6,877 nt of DNA from an uncultured Clostridia bacterium (GTDB lineage Bacteria; Bacillota; Clostridia; Christensenellales; Borkfalkiaceae), in contig CANREU010000086.1 of assembly GCA_947629725.1 (NCBI GenBank), positions 1 to 6,877 of the forward strand, written 5' to 3'. Position 1 is the first letter of the stretch; every line of letters begins with the position of its first letter. Under the pieces are notes generated by a model, which saw only the letters and a list, made by a program, of their open reading frames with translations, was not told where the DNA came from and did not search any database. Shown here piece after piece: positions 6,416 through 6,877 of the stretch. The translations under genes were made by a program, and so were the position numbers.

Positions 6416-6509
6416 CCATAGGAGAACCTTTCCTCGCGGAAAAGATTTTGCGCATGAGGATAGGGGCGGACCCCCGCCCCTACCCCTCCCCCTGACGCAG
6501 GGGGAGGGC
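6416..6509. repeat. Repeat module M1, copy 1
   Basis: This 94-bp module begins CCATAGGAGAACCTTTC and ends with GGGAGGGC. It differs from copy 2 at 4 positions by manual alignment. It holds two adjacent inverted repeats: TAGGGGCGG / CCGCCCCTA (6461-6482, 4-nt loop) and CCCTCCCCCTG / CAGGGGGAGGG (6484-6508, loop ACG). Both are perfect in this copy. Confidence 0.88.
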
Positions 6510-6559
6510 AAGAACAGGGCAGCGCAGGGGGCCGCATGGTTAGTAGATGGCAAAAAATC

Positions 6560-6645
6560 GTGCGAAACATAAAACCACTGCGCGGAGCAAAACCACGCTT
6601 TTGCGGCAGCGCACCCAATTTGCGCGACCCTTCGCGCTTACTGTT
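6560..6645. repeat. Repeat module M2, copy 1
   Basis: This 86-bp module matches copy 2 at all but one position (6568 C against 6800 T). It contains a nested inverted repeat, TGCGC / GCGCA around GCAAAA / TTTTGC (6579-6613, loop CCACGC), and a second perfect hairpin, GCGCGA-CCCT-TCGCGC (6622-6637). Confidence 0.88.
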
Positions 6646-6678
6646 CGTGCAAGCGAATGAGAGGACCAAATAGGTTTC

Positions 6679-6772
6679 CCATAGGAGAACCTTTCTTCGC
6701 GGAAAAGATTTTGCGCAAGAGGATAGGGGCGGACCCTCACCCCTACCCCTCCCCCTGACGCAGGGGGAGGGC
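6679..6772. repeat. Repeat module M1, copy 2
   Basis: This copy keeps the CCCTCCCCCTG / CAGGGGGAGGG inverted repeat intact (6747-6771). The first inverted repeat has decayed: TAGGGG / CCCCTA at 6724-6745 pairs for only 6 bp before a mismatch. The AAAAGATTTTG motif inside it (6703-6713) also occurs in copy 1 (6440-6450) and again just before M2 copy 2 (6782-6792). Confidence 0.88.
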
Positions 6773-6791
6773 GAGAGGCGCAAAAGATTTT

Positions 6792-6877
6792 GTGCGAAAT
6801 ATAAAACCACTGCGCGGAGCAAAACCACGCTTTTGCGGCAGCGCACCCAATTTGCGCGACCCTTCGCGCTTACTGTT
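6792..6877. repeat. Repeat module M2, copy 2 (runs to window end)
   Basis: This copy is 85 of 86 identical to copy 1 over the visible length, with the same hairpins at 6811-6845 and 6854-6869. Its left edge continues a stretch AAAAGATTTTG shared with M1 that is not well preserved before M2 copy 1, hinting at a recombination or insertion junction. The true right edge is outside the window. Confidence 0.85.

Larger units (their letters stand above)
6391..6877. repeat. Compound non-coding repeat array (M1-M2-M1-M2), continues past the window
   Basis: Two sequence modules alternate. M1 is at 6416-6509 and 6679-6772; M2 is at 6560-6645 and 6792-6877. The M1 copies are 263 nt apart and the M2 copies 232 nt apart, because the M1-to-M2 linker is longer in the first unit (50 nt against 19 nt). 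The copies fall in different reading frames, so any long open frame through them is accidental. All modules are direct repeats rich in inverted repeats. No transposase, terminal inverted repeats or target-site duplication is seen. The second M2 is cut by the window end. This resembles a dispersed REP/MITE-like intergenic element family, but the family is not identified. Confidence 0.85.

Noticed and set aside
6355..6846. Minus-strand open frame of 163 codons through the repeat array
   Set aside because: The two copies of each repeat are read in different frames along it (offsets 263 and 232 are not multiples of three), so the repeated DNA is not conserved as protein.
6391..6877. CRISPR array
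   Set aside because: The repeats are about 90 bp, of two kinds, with unequal linkers and no cas genes.

Overview
The window is GC-rich bacterial DNA with every supported gene on the + strand. The codons are strongly biased to C/G third positions. The control regions, by contrast, carry textbook AT-rich sigma-A/sigma-70 promoters (TTGACA, TATAAT) and strong AGGAGG-type ribosome binding sites. With an ArsR-CadA style metal operon and a Bacillus-type adenine deaminase, this suggests a high-GC member of the Firmicutes/Clostridia, probably host-associated. That placement is inferred from style, not from a marker gene.

Layout. (1) Positions 3-1193 are the C-terminal part of the ferrous iron transporter FeoB, cut by the window start. 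(2) Positions 1141-1944 are an RluA-family rRNA/tRNA pseudouridine synthase whose GTG start lies inside the end of feoB. (3) Positions 1955-2012 are a compact control region: a hairpin with a U-tract that can end the feoB-rluA transcript, a strong promoter whose -35 box is the loop of that hairpin, and a 12-2-12 ArsR/SmtB-type operator overlapping the -10 box. (4) Positions 2032-2394 encode an ArsR/SmtB-family metal sensor, overlapping by 8 nt (5) a Zn/Cd/Pb-type P1B ATPase at 2387-4456. These two form a self-regulated metal-efflux operon. (6) Positions 4481-4517 hold a second hairpin with a -35 box in its loop, followed by a TATAAT placed so that transcription should begin at about the ATG of (7) adenine deaminase, 4524-6257. 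(8) The stop codon of ade lies inside the -35 box of a consensus promoter (6254-6282), and no convincing gene follows it. The rest of the window (about 6283-6877) is non-coding and contains two copies of a compound, hairpin-rich repeat (modules M1-M2-M1-M2) that runs off the end.

How it works together. feoB imports Fe(II), and rluA is probably co-transcribed with it. The arsR-cadA unit should be switched on when excess Zn/Cd/Pb releases the sensor from its operator. ade is a separate purine-salvage gene with its own promoter. No wholly new multi-gene system is visible. The parts most worth a second look are the two promoters embedded in hairpins, the apparently leaderless ade, the mixed metal-site residues of the sensor, and the repeat array downstream of an orphan promoter.
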